A stretch of DNA of 22,948 nucleotides from assembly GCA_030150565.1 (NCBI GenBank), contig JASLFR010000083.1, positions 1 to 22,948 on the forward strand, in the 5' to 3' direction. The position numbers and the translations under genes were made by a program. Below the pieces are notes generated by a model. The model ran no database searches and was not told the DNA's origin. It was given only the letters and a program-made list of their open reading frames with translations. The stretch is from Cardiobacteriales bacterium. GTDB lineage: Bacteria > Pseudomonadota > Gammaproteobacteria > Cardiobacteriales > Wohlfahrtiimonadaceae. Each line of letters begins with the position of its first letter. Within the stretch, counting starts at the first letter, position 1. Shown piece by piece: positions 22,712 through 22,948 of the stretch.

Positions 22712-22948
22712 ATGAGGACCGAGCCGCTGCACTACACCGCCTTCGCCGACGCCCCGCAGGGAGGAAACCCGGCCGGGGTGGTGCCGGATGCCTCCCGCCT
22801 CGGCGCCGAGGACATGCAGGCGCTGGCCTCCAAGCTCGGCTACCCAGAGAGCGCCTTTGTCGTCTCCCTGACGCACCCCACCGAACCCGGTGGGGTTGCC
22901 CGCGTGGGCATGCGCTACTTCACCCCGGCGGCCGAGATCCCCTTCTGC
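22712..22948 (+). CDS. PhzF-family isomerase/epimerase, N-terminal part (runs off the window)
   Basis: ATG at 22712, one base after the ATPase stop, opens a frame of 79 codons to the window end. The N-terminus (YTAFADAPQGGNPAGVVPDA, residues 8-27), LASKLGYPESAFV (38-50) and MRYFTPAAEIPFC (67-79) are signature PhzF-family motifs; the family acid E45 (in PESAF) is present. These are dimeric diaminopimelate-epimerase-fold proteins. Few have a known substrate, PhzF itself acting in phenazine synthesis; a phenazine role is not implied here. Composition matches the ATPase fragment, so both come from the same foreign, probably actinobacterial, genome. The 3' part is outside the window. Confidence 0.85.
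   Translation, partial: MRTEPLHYTAFADAPQGGNPAGVVPDASRLGAEDMQALASKLGYPESAFVVSLTHPTEPGGVARVGMRYFTPAAEIPFC

Noticed and set aside
22374..22876. Minus-strand open frames in the GC-rich end
   Set aside because: They are antisense to the P-type ATPase and PhzF frames, highly Arg/Gly-rich, and typical of high-GC shadow frames.
22394..22948. Horizontal transfer of a metal-pump/PhzF island
   Set aside because: Both flanking genes are cut at one base, there is no mobility gene, repeat or tRNA at the boundary (tRNA-Thr is about 1.8 kb away), and the composition step is abrupt; a chimeric contig explains it better.

Overview
Positions 1 to about 22393 are a stretch of gammaproteobacterial chromosome with moderate GC. 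The gene content and linkages (prmA-dusB-fis, yibN-grxC-secB, ppiB-lpxH, lolC-lolD, efpL, sdhE, rho, tmcA) and the protein sequences fit a Gammaproteobacterium outside the Enterobacterales. A fly- or animal-associated lineage such as Ignatzschineria/Wohlfahrtiimonas (Cardiobacteriales-like) is my guess only. From about 22394 to the end the DNA abruptly becomes very GC-rich and encodes actinobacterial-looking proteins. Two genes facing away from each other lose their 5' ends at that same point, so I read it as a chimeric join (assembly, library or contamination artefact) rather than natural transfer.

Layout, left to right. (1) 1-7482, all on the minus strand: pyrD, rpmE2 (zinc-free L31), rho, dedA, lolD, one LolC/LolE-family permease, scpB and holA. 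They cover pyrimidine synthesis, ribosome, transcription termination, lipoprotein export, chromosome condensation and the replisome clamp loader. (2) 7782-11254, plus strand: a three-gene TAXI-type TRAP transporter operon (lipoprotein binding protein, DUF1850 protein, fused DctQM permease) with overlapping genes, ending at a strong terminator shared with the convergent secB. (3) 11344-12553, minus: yibN-like rhodanese, grxC, secB. (4) 12648-16326, minus: periplasmic cyclophilin (ppiA-like), a lipoprotein with two NlpE domains, cytosolic ppiB, lpxH and an aldo-keto reductase, tightly packed. (5) 16474-16878: a lone periplasmic OB-fold (BOF/YgiW) gene with its own promoter and terminator. (6) 17005-19841, minus: prmA-dusB-fis, ended by a terminator, then efpL. 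(7) 20168-20419, plus: sdhE. Then tRNA-Thr(UGU) and tmcA on the minus strand, tmcA cut at its 5' end by the junction. (8) 22394-22948: the end of a heavy-metal P-type ATPase and the start of a PhzF-family gene.

Most of the window is housekeeping. I do not see CRISPR arrays, transposase genes, phage genes or an anti-phage system, and I cannot point to a convincing new biological system. The items most worth a second look are the duplicated NlpE domain between two cyclophilin genes, two ParB-site-like palindromes (one beside scpB), a 16-bp perfect palindrome over the rpmE2 promoter, the single LolC/E-type permease (LolDF-like), the rhodanese lacking its catalytic cysteine, and the chimeric right end.
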